Assembly (NCBI GenBank): GCA_025618425.1
Contig: CM046847.1
Location: forward strand, 11,120,468 to 11,184,467
Length of the DNA: 64,000 bases
Source: Heliocidaris tuberculata
Lineage: Eukaryota > Echinodermata > Echinoidea > Camarodonta > Echinometridae
Reading direction: 5' to 3'
Both the position numbers and the translations under genes were made by a program. Of the stretch, positions 11,403 through 23,960 are shown in pieces. Below the pieces are notes generated by a model, which did no database searches, had not been told where the DNA came from, and saw nothing but the letters and a program-made list of their open reading frames with translations. Numbering within the stretch: position 1 is the first letter of the stretch; each line of letters opens with the position of its first letter.

Positions 11403-13492
11403 ATGGACAAAAAAATAAAAGATGTATTTATAAATCAATTGGAATTGAGGGATGGAACAATATTTAGAGAGAATAGATGGAAAGATGCAGCTTAAGAGGT
11501 GGGGAAGCGGACAGATCGGACACAATGAGAGGATGCAGGCATAATCAATACCCATAAAACAAAATTATTAAGAACCAGTATTAGGAGCTTATTATGATGG
11601 TTGATGAGGAAAATAAGCTAAAGCACATTAATTTCCCTTTGATGCACAAAAAGATCATTAGTTCCATCTTTACAGGAAATGATATGCAAGTAACAGACAA
11701 GATACGTCAATCACAAAGCTTGGCAAGTTATGTGTTAGCTGTTGGGAAAGTATATTATTAAATATTAAACTACAGGAGAGTTATGTGAGACTCCTATGAA
11801 GAAACGTATAAAGAATCATGGTATAGCGAAAAGGAGTGTACAGACTAAAACATATCGTATAAAGAAACAGGTTTTGGGGAAGTTGGCTGACACCATATGT
11901 TTTGTATCATGTTATATCAAGGACAGTGATCGAGCAGTCCATTTTACAGCCGATTGTTCACATCAGTGCGCACACACAATAAGCCCTGCCCAGTTATTCG
12001 ATTCTTGTACTATACGATGTCCAGACTACAAGGGGATTCTGATTATTTATTGAGTTTTCGTTCGAAATGATGCTCAAAGATGCGTTTCACTAAACGACGT
12101 TTCGTCATACGATGTTCAGACTATGAAAATTTAATTACTTATCGTATATCTATACGATTCTTGTTTAGCCATACGGTAAATTTATAGGTAGTCTGAACAG
12201 GGGGTGAAGTATTTCTTACCAAAGCAACAAAACCAGATTGGGGAGAACAACATGAAAAGGGCCTTATAAAAATTATAACAATTGCACACTGATTTTATCA
12301 TTAAACTAAGATTATGGTCAAAATGAGATGGAAACACAAAATCATGTCTAAATTTACAAACCTATAGAAGAAGCAAGAGGTACATGTATTAAAGTGAATA
12401 AGGTTATTACATGCTGATCTAGTTTTTCCATTGCTGCACACTACAATGTTTTCATCGTAAGGCAACGCTCATTTTTGCCAGCACTCAATACGTATTCTCT
12501 CAATCTTTGGGTAATTGATGTAGCTTTCAGTTCCTGAGTATCAATATTGATCAAGGCATTATTCCTGGAAAATGATATACCCACTTGTTGCCAAGGTGAT
12601 AATGCATGCTTTCTTTGGCTGTAAATGGATACATTGTTATCGTTATTCTTTTTTCTTCTTTTTTTGCACAGTACAGGCCCAAGTACTCACCTTGAGGCTG
12701 TAGTTTTATATTTGTTAGTTTGATTTTCCCAGAATAATGTACGTGACCAAACAAATGTATTTCTACAGGTACGTTTGGGTATAATTCTTTGACTGAATTG
12801 AAAAGATTTTTTTAAAATCATACATGGTTTAAACTACCTTGAATGGTCCCCCAAATTGTTACTTATAACAATGACATGGAAATAAGAGCATTCCATTTTG
12901 TGATGTTATATTTGAAGAAGAAAATTCCTTATTTTTCTCACTTTACACTTATTATTATGAGATTTCTCAGAACAAAGACATGAATTTTCAACCCAAATCC
13001 CAAGTCAAGTGAGTGAAAGGTTAAAACAATGAAAACTGTACCACTACATCTTTTAATGATTGCCAGTTTGCAACATCAAATTATCATGTTTTTCTACACA
13101 AACATTCAAGATAGCCAATGTGAAATATTTAGATAACTTTGAAATACATGTAGCCTACATATGTACTGCTTGGCTTGTTTGCAGAGAGCTTCGATCATAT
13201 GGTTTTCCCCAAATACATTATTTCCAGAACATAAGGGTATGATTTCCTAGAAACGAGCACACATGACTGAAATATTAAGTGGAAAAGAAAATGTAGAGAA
13301 ATATCAAGTGCATCCTTAACATGAAGAAGTAGGGAGAGAAAGAGAGACAGATAGAGAGAGGGGATAGAGAGAGAGGGTGAGAGAGTCATTACAGGCAGAA
13401 AAAAGGGAACAATTTCAAGGAGAAACTAAAACAGACAAGAGCCAAGAAAAACTGTACATGTTGCACTGTTACAAATTCACCCACATATTTGG
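11403..13492. other. Non-coding stretch with a diverged repeat near 12.0-12.2 kb
   Basis: No gene is supported. About 11,990-12,200 holds repeated CTATACGATTCTTG and ATACGATGT(C/T)CAGACTA words. These resemble 43,990-44,110 (ATACGATGTATG, CATACGCCGTATACC), which suggests a diverged dispersed family. A short GAGA tract lies at 13,330-13,383. Confidence 0.45.
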
Positions 13493-14587
13493 GTAACCTC
13501 ACTAGTCATAAGGACTGCTATCCATAAAGCGTGACTAAACGAATAGCAGTTTTGTATAAATAGCGGTCCTTCTAAATTGTGAGCAAACCATAGACAAATT
13601 ACCTTGCTATTCATAAGGATCTCCATAACTATTCATAAGGACCGCTATTCATAACACGTGTTAAATGAATAGCGGTTTCTATGAGTAGCAGTCCTTGTGA
13701 ATAGCGAGCGGACCCCCATATACTTACATAAAAATTGGAGAACATTATGCATTCAGCTCTTAATCAATTCATACATGGTTCAATACTTTTCCATTCATTT
13801 CCCCCTTTGCCCTCTTCATAGAAAAGGTATTGTTCCTGTTCCTGTTAAAATTCTAAAGAAAATGTTGAAGATATTAATAAGGACTTTCCAAACTACTTTC
13901 CAAGTAAAACTGTACACTTCTGTACCACTGCAACGTGACAGACCTGAAGGGTTCTTTTGTATTCATATGTACGTACAGGAAGTGTCATGTTATGAGCAGA
14001 AGACATTTTCCTAGAATACAGAAGTTTGTTAAACTTCTTTTTGAATATTGTATTACGGGAGCAATACAACTATAGAGAGGGGAAGGATGAAAAAAAGAGA
14101 GGAAGAGAGAGAAAGAGAGAGAGAGAAAGAGAGAGAAAGAGGGAGAGAAGAGAGGGAACAATAAAGAGATTAAATAGGAGAGAAAGTAAGAGAGAGATTA
14201 ATGTAGTGAATGGAAAATGAAAAGAAGGGGAAAGTAAAAGAGAGAGAGGGGGAAAGTAAGAGAGAGAGTTTGGGGGAAAGTAAGAGAGAGAGAGAGAGAG
14301 TTTGGGGGAAAGTAAGAGAGAGAGAGTTTGGGGGAAAGTAAGAGAGAGAGAGAGAGAGGGGGAAAGTAAGAGACCCTTAGAAAGGGGGTCTGCTTGCTAT
14401 TCATAAGGACCGCTATTCATAGAATACCGCTATTCAATTGACACACGCTACGAATAGTGGTCCTTATGAAGAGCAAGGTTATTTGTCTATGGTTTGCTCA
14501 CTATTTAGAAGGACCGCTATACATACAAAACCGCTATTCATTTAGTCACGCATTATGGATAGCGGTCCTTATGACTAGCAAGGTTAC
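13493..14587. mobile_element. 1.1 kb foldback element with ~210-bp inverted arms
   Basis: The left arm (13,493-13,716) and right arm (14,384-14,587) are reverse complements at high identity, beginning GTAACCT and ending AGGTTAC. Each arm is itself built of shorter inverted motifs: AATAGCGGTCCTTATGAATAGC-type words recur about six times per arm. The ~670-bp centre holds unique sequence plus a GA-rich array with a repeated TTTGGGGGAAAGTAAGAGAG unit. There is no transposase frame and no clear target duplication, so superfamily is open; the layout fits foldback (FB-type) elements. Confidence 0.75.
14060..14375. repeat. GA-rich microsatellite/minisatellite inside the foldback element
   Basis: Purine tracts from 14,075 onward resolve at 14,225-14,375 into tandem units of (GA)n followed by TTTGGGGGAAAGTAA. 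Frames on either strand encode only low-complexity R/E/K or L/S peptides and are not genes. Confidence 0.8.
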
Positions 14588-17500
14588 GCCTTAGAAAGAG
14601 AGAAAGCAATGAGGAACACCATAAGATCAAAAAATCTTCTCAAAAATGTTGCATTACAAGTCATTATGAAGCTGAAAAACAAGACATATACAAAATGTTT
14701 TATTCTTTAACATATTGGCAAGATGACATAATTAAATTTAAACACCTTGCTAGTGTAGAACAAGACCAGAGTGCTTACAGCTATCAAAATACATTTATTC
14801 TACATAAATTTCAGTATCTAGATATTTCACAATACTATTAATCAAATCAAATCAAATCAAATCAAATCAAAATGCAAAATCAATAATGTGGGATATTAAC
14901 TATGTGGAGACAATATCTTCATAAATCAACAAATCCTTTCAGATTTAAAAAAATATAATTTCCATTAAATCCCCCCATAAGCAAAAAGAAAAGATAATAA
15001 AGACTGGCCTTGTACTTATGATGGTAAGCATTTTACACTTCATGCAAAGAAGAAACAAATTTTATGTTAGCTATAAGAGGTTCAATTTCTAATTCTAATG
15101 CTCTCCTGTTGAATTGTGCATAAAGCTATTAAAGGGTACCTGAGGCCTGAAAAAATAATTTGTGTCTAGTTAGCTTACACAAAATCAACCCCAGAAAACT
15201 TAACACGACATTCAACGGTGACAGGATACAGGAGATATTGATTTTTGAAAATAAAATACCCAAAAAAATTAAGATAAATAAGACTTGAGCAAAGACTAGT
15301 CCATCGATCACGATAGCTCACCTAACGATATATCGATTCAGGAACGTCTTCACTTTCAATTTCGATTAATGAAGTTTGCGACTTAGTTCTAATTTATTTG
15401 GTGTTTCATTTGGTCTGTAGATTCTTTGTAATTTATGCGCCAAACCAATTTTCTATTCGATTTAAACGTTTTGCGTTGAATACTTGATTCGTCTGTTCTT
15501 TTATTAGGATTGTATATTATTCATTAGCTACGTGCCAAATCAATTTCCATCGATAAAAAAACATTTTGCGTTGGTCCTTCATTCATTTCATATTTTATTT
15601 GGGTTGTATATTATTCCTAAGTTAAGCGCCAAATCAATTTTTGATATGATAAATGTATCTTGCGTCATAGTTCTAATTTGTTTGTTGTTTCATTTGGTCT
15701 GTAAATTCTTTCAATACTTGATGTTTCATTTGGTCCGTAAATTCTTTGTAATTTATGCGCCAAACCAATTTTCTATTCGATTTAAACGTTTTGCTTTGAA
15801 TACTTGATTCATCTGTTGGGGCAATTTGTGGGACGTTTCAAGGTTCCTTGTGAATTATCTTGCTTGCCCATACTGGGTTTGTGTCAGGGTTGGCACAATT
15901 TAAATCCATTTGAATTACTCTTTAAAATTGCTGATTTAAATAAAAAACAAAGAAATACATTAAGAAATGTTGTTGTTGATTTTGTTGATGCAACGAAAAA
16001 AAATCATTCTAAAATTGTTTGATTTCTAAAAAAAATTTGGCAAAAAAAAAAAAAAATCCTCCAATGAGATATTTGTATTTGATATGATGTCTGATATCAG
16101 ATCTACCAAAATAATCTGTTTCTGATCTTTAGGAGCAACATTTAGGGCTATAACAAAAAAAAAAGATCAAATAAATCCGATTAAAAAACAAGTTTAAGAA
16201 AAATTATGATTTTGTTGTAACCTGGTTTCCAACCCTAGTTTGTATTAAACAGTACCTTCACAGATTAATCCAAGAACAAGTTTCTTACCTACAAGGAGTG
16301 ATTGAAAACTGCCTTCAACTGCATGCATTAAATAATAAAACATTCTGTAATATACATGTATCTAGTTAATATTTGTTACCTCATAAGCAGGAGAAAGTGA
16401 AACTGATTTCATCTTACTGAAGACCTGTAATTAATATCATTCCTAAGAATACTGGACGTTCTCCAAGAAAAGCTCAAGATAATTGATCAATTTCATGGAC
16501 ATGAGCTTTAGTGTTTTGTTAGATTTACCACGGGTATTTTCTTTCAAAGCTATCCCGCACATTATCCTTCCACATTGCATTGAATGATTGAAATTAAACA
16601 TAATTGCAAGGTTCTAAAAATATCTCACGATCTACATATATCATCTCTTCCCTTCAAGCACAATAAATTAATTAATTACTCAATAAATAAATTTCTAAAG
16701 ATGTTATAAGAAATACATTCTAAAATACATTCTAAAATACATGTAGATTTAAAATTATAATAGCATTGACAAAGCTTTCCTTTATATAAGGGATTTGTAT
16801 TTATATATTGGCTACTTCAATGAATTCTCAATGGTATAACTGACATGATTTCACACTATGATCTTTAGATCTAATCGTTAGTCAAACTAGACCCATCCAT
16901 AGTCTGAAAATGATTTCCTACCATTCCACCTACATGTAGACAGAGATCTTTTTATGAATAATGTGCTTCATTTAATGGAAATATACCTATGAACATAGAA
17001 AAAATATAAATAATTGTCCAGCACAACAGACTAATATTTTGCACTCAATAGTACACTGAAAATATATGTTAACATCACTCTAATGCTCCTTCTTAATGTC
17101 CATTTCCATCTTTTAAAATGCACATTTAAGTGTAATGATGATTCCAGCCCAATGAATACAAAATTTGACATAACTTGGGATAAAAATAATCATGAAAGCT
17201 TGTTTAATGAATGGGCTAATAAAAGTCAATTAAACAGAACAAATGTATTTGAGGTAGAAGCTACATACAAAGAAACATTCCCTAATGAATAGCAAAAGCA
17301 TATAAATTCATCAAAGTAAATAAATTCATCTCAAATTTTAAAGATAGAATGAAAATTTTCACAACATAATGAATGACTTGGAGGTCTGAGTAGTCCTTCA
17401 AGATAGCTTTTTTTTTTTCCTTTCAATTTTCATTCTCCGTAGTCCGTTGCTTCATGACTTGTCCTTCATGAACCATTCTTTATTTGATGTCATTCAAATG

Positions 17501-18392
17501 AAATATTGCTCTGCAATTGTTGCTCATTACAAGCAGTCATATTAACAATTCTGGAACTCTTAGTTAACATTCAGATTCCTAAGGTACCGTTTTTCTTTTC
17601 AATAGGAAAAGAGTAGATCATACACTTCATGATTTGAAATACAGGTAAATAACAAAAACACCCAACTCTAACAATGTATAGATTATTTGGGAAGATATAT
17701 TCCCTAATCCTTCTTTAGACAACATCACTAGTTTTAAACCACATACAAGTACTGCTAGCTAACTGGTAGAGAGGTGAACAGACATGAATGGTATCTTATT
17801 TACCTAATAAGGGCAATGAAATGATTTAGTACTTCTACTAAAACAGAATAGTATGTAAAGTATACATGTATAGCACAGGACACGAAAATACCTCCCTGAA
17901 GCAATAGAATTATAGTAAAAACAGAAAGATAAAATGTATGTCTTCTTTGAGGTACATTTTAATACACTTTCAATAAATATAAATGTAAAATCAAATGCAT
18001 AACTGATATATGTCAAGGCACATTTGAAGATAAAAAAATCCATAATACCCCCTTCAGGTTAAAATTCAATTTTGTTCAATTGCATGCCAAAATAAAAAAA
18101 GCTGTTGCAAATAAAAGGCATATTGCACAACCTACATCACATGTAAGCATATAATGCAGCATAGTATCTACTTTTGGTTTCAACCATTCATTACATACAA
18201 CTTGCTAATTTGTACATGAAAATATTGTTTGTGCTAACTCTCTTCTGTAAAAGTATATCCATGGGTCAATGCCCTTCAACTTCTTAGCAGATGACATGGA
18301 TGTAGTAACTGAACTTCAAACAGAAAAATACTGCTATGGTCTCACCATTCAATAATAAAAGTACAAAAGTATAATTCGCTGTTGGGATTCTC
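14588..18392. other. 3' flank of the LRR gene, non-coding, with minor repeats
   Basis: Holds an (AATCA)n pentamer run at 14,838-14,870 and a direct duplication: about 15,385-15,500 and 15,700-15,815 share GTTTCATTTGGTC, TTTGTAATTTATGCGCC and CGATTTAAACGTTTTGC. No exon is supported. The 3' UTR of the minus-strand LRR gene must start below 18,393, but no AATAAA lies close to the stop, so its end is not placed. Confidence 0.5.
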
Positions 18393-21300
18393 TCATTTCC
18401 AGGCTATACTAAGATTGTAGTTACGTCTCTTGACGAGCTTCAGCCAGCCTTCATAGTCTCTTCGTGTGATGCTGAAGCAGTCCATGAGTGTCAGGGTTTC
18501 CAAGACGTTCCTGTCATCTAAGATCAGGCGAGAGATAGCAGCTCTGCTGACAGCGTTGCATTCGTGAAGGGCAAGAGACTTCAACCTGAGGAAGCCATGG
18601 CTTTCTACAGCTTCATGGAGGACAGCGTCTGTAAGTGCGTTGACCCTGATGACCTTGAATGACCTGAGGGCATGACAGCGTGGAAGCACTGTGTTGAGTA
18701 TTTCAGATGTCAGGGTTGCGTTTGCGTTACTGCACCACAGAGCCAGCTCTTCAAGGTACTCAAATGGACTGTTCTTCAGGCCATTTGCGTATTCTCCAGA
18801 GGTAAAACTAGCGTTGTCTGACATCATGAATATCAGAAGCTTTCGTAGATGAGGACAGAGCTGACCAATGATGTAGAGATCAAGACCGTCAAAATCTTCC
18901 AAGGATAATACTGTTAATTGTTTACCATGCAGTCTTAGGTAGTTCAGAAGAGCACCTTCAAAGGACAGTAGATCTGAGCTGGCAAGTTTCAGCTCTTTCA
19001 AGTGTTTCAGACGCAAGAGGTCTTTGAGACCCACACTGGAAAACCCTCGTGCAAAGCGCAGATCCAGCGACACAAGTTTGGGACAAAGGAAAGAGATGAG
19101 TTTGAGATGGTTGTCTGTCACATGACTGAAGTCTGTGCATTCCAAACTCCGGAGGCTGGTCTGTCCCGCCTCTTTCACCAATGGAGAAGATGGAGGAGAT
19201 TCCTGACCAACTGGTGGCAGCTGAAGAAGATACTGGTGCTCGTATTCCTCAGTGATGGGCGACTCTGCAATGATGCAGCCAATGAGATTGGAGTACTGAA
19301 ATTCCTGGAGCTGTGGGATAGTTCGCAGCAGGGCTCTGATACCCATGTCGGTAACCATGGAGGAAGACAAATCCAGCTTCCGCAAACCAAACCTCTCCTT
19401 CTGCATGGCCATGTTGCAGAGTACACCAACGTCATTATCACACACCTAAATAAAAACACAAAATACTCAATACTAAATCAAATTTCCAAAGAGAGGAAAT
19501 CATTTAAGATACTACAAAATTTAGAGAGGAAGTTGAATTCTGGTATAGGTGAAAAATAATTTGAGAGCTTTCCCATTCCTTTTACTCCTATGTGGAAGAA
19601 TATCACAATGGCAATGTCACAGAAAGATGACCGCTCTTGAAATACCCTCATATTCCAAAAATAATATAAACCTTTGTACCAAATTATCATGCCACATGTG
19701 CACATGGTCCCACATACTCATATCTGTGTGCAGCACTTAAACACTGTGCATGATTTTCAGCAAGAATGAATCAATTTGTTGATTCTAAAATCTCACAATA
19801 CTCGACTATACTGATGTCCTACGCAATTCAGTATGTTTTGAGCAGTATAAAAACTACTAACAGAAAGCCAAATAAGTATCAAATTGTGTTGACACTTGAC
19901 ATCAATGAAGAATGACTATTTAGAGAAAGGGGAGTTTGAATTCTATACAAAAGAGCATCCAGGTTAATCTTTATTGTGGGCATGGTGAAACACAATAGAT
20001 AATTTTAAACATAAAAGGCAACATTATGAAGGGATAAGATTGAGAAAATGTCTAGATCACATCCTGCTTTTAAACCCAAGTCTTCAGTGGTCGGATTAGG
20101 TCTAATTGATATGAATCTTTGTGCCAATATCCTGTAATCTTATATTCATGCTCATGAAGATATATCCCTAAATTTTGGGGATCTGATAGAATGATAATCA
20201 AAGTAACTAAAATGGAACCCCATTATAACAAACTCCTTGGGACCAAGGAAGCTATGCTATTATATTGAAATCTTGTTAACATCAAGGCTATAAAAGAAAA
20301 AAAAACACAAAACAAAAAAAAAAAAACAGAAAAGAAAGACTGACTTGACTGGCAAGTTGTCATGTTACAATGTTCTTAATAATGTAGTTCTTCTGTATTT
20401 AGGTAAAACAAATGAAAATCAAAACTCAAAAGCCCTACTCCAAATCACCCCTTGTCCTCATCAGCAGCATTTGCCAGTTTTTGAAACACTACTGTAATGT
20501 TTTCAAGAGGGAAGGCCTTTTTTCCTTCTTCAAATTATGAAAAATTATACAAGCAGGTCATTGATCATTTAGAAAGGAGAAAACTAACCTTTTTACAAAG
20601 TTTCAAAACAAACATTAGCCACGAATGTCCTCCTGGTTCAAAATAGGCAATAAGTGATTTTGAACGTCTACCTTAGGCCTGAGTCATAACGGTTTTTTTT
20701 TTGACCGGTGCCCGCCGGTGATTTTTCGGCGGAGACCGGCGGACCGATGAAATTTCATGAAAAAATATGCGGTGCAAAAAAACTGCATATAACGCGCCGC
20801 CCGCATCGGGAAAGTAGCATGTTTTTGATTGTTGAAGAGGGAAAACATGAGAGATCTTAAAAGAACATAATATTTATATACAAGTAGGCTTGAGTCATAA
20901 CGGTTTTCTTTTTTTGACCGGGGTCCGCCGGTGATTTTTCGGCGAGACCGACAGACCGTTGAAATAAAGAAATACCGGTACATAAAGAAATTCAGTGTTA
21001 ATGAAAGACTTTGAAAATCAACCAGTTTAAGAACTAAATTCCCTTATGCTTATCTATATTAGAACTTTCTCATAATATTAAATTTCAAACCATTAATCAA
21101 CCAAGTGGGACTATGGAAATAAGATTACCGAGCAGGATTTCTCAATTTTCTTGCTTGAATTTATCGGCCCGTAACATTATGATATTGTTGCATTCTGTAT
21201 ACGTGTATGGGCGCTGCCATCTTTTATCTGTTTGTTTGCAAACTCGTGATTACTCCACTAGAGTTAGCCTGGAGTTAGCGCCATCTCGGGGCAAGGTGGT

Positions 21301-23748
21301 GCGCAGAATCGTACCAGCAGCGCTCACACAGAATTCAACAATAATATACGGGCCGATAAATTCAAGCAAGAAAATTGAGAAATCTTGCTCGGTGATCTTA
21401 TTTCCATAGTCCCATTTGGTTGATTAAAGGATTGAAATTTAATATCATGTGAAAGTTTTAATATAAATAAGGAAATTTAGTTCTTAAAACTGGTTAATTT
21501 TCAAAGTCTTTGACACTGTGAATTTCTTATGTATTTCTTTATTTCATTGGTCCGCCGGTGTGCATGAAATTGCACCGGTGACCGGCTGCATCGGTCAGGC
21601 GCCGGTGGACCGACCGACTCGACTCAGGCCTAGTCTACCTCACCTGACAGTGTCTTAGGGCCAGTTCCTGCAAGTCACAACAAGACCTGAAGAGAGACTG
21701 GATGGCCAGGGTACCGATTTTGGTCTTGGAGAAGTCCAATCTGACTGCATAGGGTAAGTTATTGGCCAGGATCTCGAACGCTTGGCTTGTGATACGGCTA
21801 CAGCCACTAAGAATGAGGGTCTTCACTTTCTGTTCAAGGAATACAAAGATCAATTATAAATGAATACAGATAATAGAATCAACATTATTATTTGGAATTG
21901 CCGTTAATCATATCATTCAAGATGACATTTATTCTTTTACATTAAAACAGTTTGCAAAGGTTTGAGTGAACATCTCACTTTCTGTGTTAGGAATACATGT
22001 ACAAAGAGAGAATATCAATAAATACTGATTATAATAAAATCAACATTATTTATTTGGAATTTCCATCCATCATATATAAAAAGGTATTGAACTTCAAATG
22101 CAAGTATACACTATACACCAATGCTGGGTTTAGCAAAGGTTGACCTAATTACCACTGCTCACAACAATTCTCTAATGTCTTTCCATTGAAATAGGCTAAT
22201 TCCATTGTCTTCCAATGCCCTGAAACTAGCCCCAAGTATTCCCTCTCTCTAAAATACCTTGCATTTATCAGCAATCATGTAAACAACTTCATCTGTGACG
22301 AGGCGAGGGCAGTCGCTGAAGTCAAGATGTTGAAGTAAGCCACCGTTGATGAGTAAATGGAGAGAAGAGCGAGTAAGTTTTCGCCGCCGTATTAATTCAT
22401 CAGCCAGGTCCTGGACCAGCATTGGACCTTGAGGTGAAAACATTCAGAAATCAATGCATTTGTAAAAACATAAGAGGAAGTACGATGGGGAGCCCTATGT
22501 CTGCGCACCTAAGATTTTGACCTGAAAATGAACAAGAATTTTTTTAACATTCCTCTAAAGCTTAATCTTATATATTATTCCTGATATTCTAAAGAGTAAG
22601 TTTGCAAAAAATCTCATCAAAACTAGAGCAAGAACAATGCCATTTTCACAAGAAACGGCGGCTGTGTCATTTCAACATTGAAAAAACAATTGTGCCCATG
22701 TCTGCACACTCATTCATTTTACATGCATTTTGATTTTGACGTGAAATACAACATTTTGAGGCTTGTAAACAAAAAGTCTGAAATAAAGACCTTTTTTTCA
22801 ATATTTTGACTTGTTTTTTTGCATAAATACCTATTGCTATGATAAAGATGAAAAGTTTGCGTTTGTTATGTGTTTTGCTTTATCAGAATCATGCAGTTAC
22901 GGGTGTGCCCAGACAAGGGCTCTATGCAGACTTGGCCACTCTAGCCATATTCAAATAAACATGGATGAGGAAATAATAACAACTGTCATGTTGTAAATTA
23001 ATACATATGTGAACAGCACTTAACCTCAGTAACAGTATCAAACTAACTAAATTTACCAGTAATATCTTGGCCAATCAGTGTAACATTTTTTTTCCTTCTA
23101 ATCTACTGTTGGTCTCGTCAATGCGACTGGGTTATAAGGGTGTACCTTATGCTCAGTCATTTTTTGTTGTTGGAATAAATGGGAGACTTGTACGCCACTA
23201 CGTCACAGTGACATTAGCGATACAGCCATTTTTTTAAAATTCCTAATTATAGTGATAACAACTTCCAAAATTCATAACTTTCATATTGCTTGTCTAATTT
23301 CATTCAAACTTTCACCAACCTGTTTCTCTGATTTTTCTGCTTTCAAAGGAACTTGCCATTTAGGATGGATATCCTTTTATTACTAGTCTATGAGCTACAG
23401 AAAACAATTGTTATTTTTGTGAAGAAAAGAACATTTTGTGGGATACATGAAGAAAGTGTTAAGACTTTGCAAACTTGATTTTTCAATACTCATTAAACTC
23501 ATTAACAGTCAGACTTCAAATCTAAATTAAAACAGAACATCCAAGAACACATAAACATTAACTTTTCATTGCTTAAGTGAAATTCTGAGGTACCTACTTG
23601 GTATTTCATCAAAAGGGCCCAGGAGATGGCGGAACCTGCCCTTATCCAGTAGTTTCTCTTCATAATCTTGAGTCCAGTAGCTGACGTTATTTGTGATGCT
23701 GTTGATACAGAGATGTTGGAGGGTTACAGCTGTCTTACACTGAGGCAT
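18393..23748 (-). CDS. LRR protein with N-terminal elongin BC-box, putative Cullin-2/5 substrate receptor
   Basis: Four coding exons read in order on the minus strand: 23748-23598, 22427-22258, 21829-21644 and 19445-18393 (stop TGA). Every intron is GT-AG, all phases fit, and the product is 519 residues. The start is the ATG in TTCACCATGC, a good Kozak context; the exon continues upstream as probable 5' UTR to an acceptor at 23,829-23,830. Residues 9-18 (TLQHLCINSI) match the BC-box pattern, hydrophobic-x3-Cys-x3-aliphatic after T/S. An IPSPM segment about 30 residues on, followed by a helical LADELIRRRKL segment, resembles the Cul-box region of ZYG11-type receptors. From about residue 77 cysteine-type leucine-rich repeats (LDFSDC, LILSGC, LDLSS, LALHEC, LTLMDC) continue almost to the C-terminus. 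I cannot name an ortholog. Inferred role: presents substrates to a Cullin-RING ubiquitin ligase through elongin B/C. Confidence 0.85.
19540..19800 (-). repeat. Dispersed repeat family D, inverted copy in LRR intron 3
   Basis: Shares GAGAGCTTTCCCATTCC, TGGTCCCACATACTCATATCTGTGTGC and CTCACAATACT landmarks with the copies at about 2,030-2,400 (same orientation) and 30,075-30,440 (opposite). It is diverged and carries no protein. Confidence 0.5.
20674..21632. mobile_element. hAT-like foldback element with 8-bp target duplication
   Basis: The element begins TAGGCCTGAGTC and ends GACTCAGGCCTA, exact inverted termini, and is flanked by GTCTACCT at 20,666-20,673 and again at 21,633-21,640. An 8-bp duplication fits hAT (also P-type) transposons. 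Inside, about 20,885-21,165 and 21,352-21,632 are long inverted arms meeting around a ~190-bp centre, with an extra partial left-end copy at 20,674-20,760. It carries CCGG-rich terminal blocks and no transposase. It lies in intron 3 of the LRR gene, and its right target copy overlaps that intron's donor site. Confidence 0.85.
22482..22800 (-). repeat. Dispersed repeat R1, uninterrupted copy (LRR intron 1)
   Basis: In reverse complement this matches about 50,725-50,975 plus 51,461-51,530. Landmarks are GTCTGCGCACCTAAGATTTTGACC, GAAACGGCGGC and CACTCATTCATTTTACA. At the point where the other copy is interrupted, this one reads straight through (AAGCTTTAGAGGAATG in repeat orientation), so it serves as the empty-site reference. 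Confidence 0.75.
23160..23400. repeat. Fragment of palindromic MITE family G (LRR gene 5' region)
   Basis: This matches the right half of the ~577-bp palindrome at 58,846-59,422, with shared blocks CATTCAAACTTTCACCAA, CTGCTT(T)C and ACGTCACAGTGACATTA. Another fragment lies near 28,000-28,215. No coding potential. Confidence 0.55.
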
Positions 23749-23828
23749 GGTGAAGCCTTTCAGCGACTTGGATTCAGGGGTGAATACCTTGGGGATGATC
23801 CGATGATGCTGGACACCGGTAAGCTGGT
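23749..23828 (-). other. 5' UTR portion of the LRR gene's first coding exon
   Basis: This follows a strong acceptor (CCCCTTTTTCCCTAG, ending 23,829). The frame stays open through it, so translation from an upstream exon is not excluded. The well-placed ATG at 23,748 makes a UTR more likely. Confidence 0.5.
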
Positions 23829-23869
23829 CTAGGGAAAAAGGGGATGCATGCAAAAGTAATAATTATATA

Positions 23870-23960
23870 ATAATAATATTGCATATCCATAGAGCCCTCA
23901 TATCCACCATGAAAGGTGCTCAAGGCGCTCCAATATTACCCCGGCTCTAGCTAGGCTACC
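23870..23960 (-). repeat. Short dispersed repeat fragment
   Basis: On the minus strand the stretch reads GGAGCGCCTTGAGCACCTTTC then a GGATATG..GCTCTATGGATATG-like end. It resembles the 3' end of a very common short repeat in echinoderms (recognition only). The adjoining short open frame is not taken as a gene. Confidence 0.35.

Noticed and set aside
18958..19559. Long frames opposite or overlapping the last LRR exon
   Set aside because: Shadows of the true LRR exon, which alone shows domain homology and fits the splice phases.
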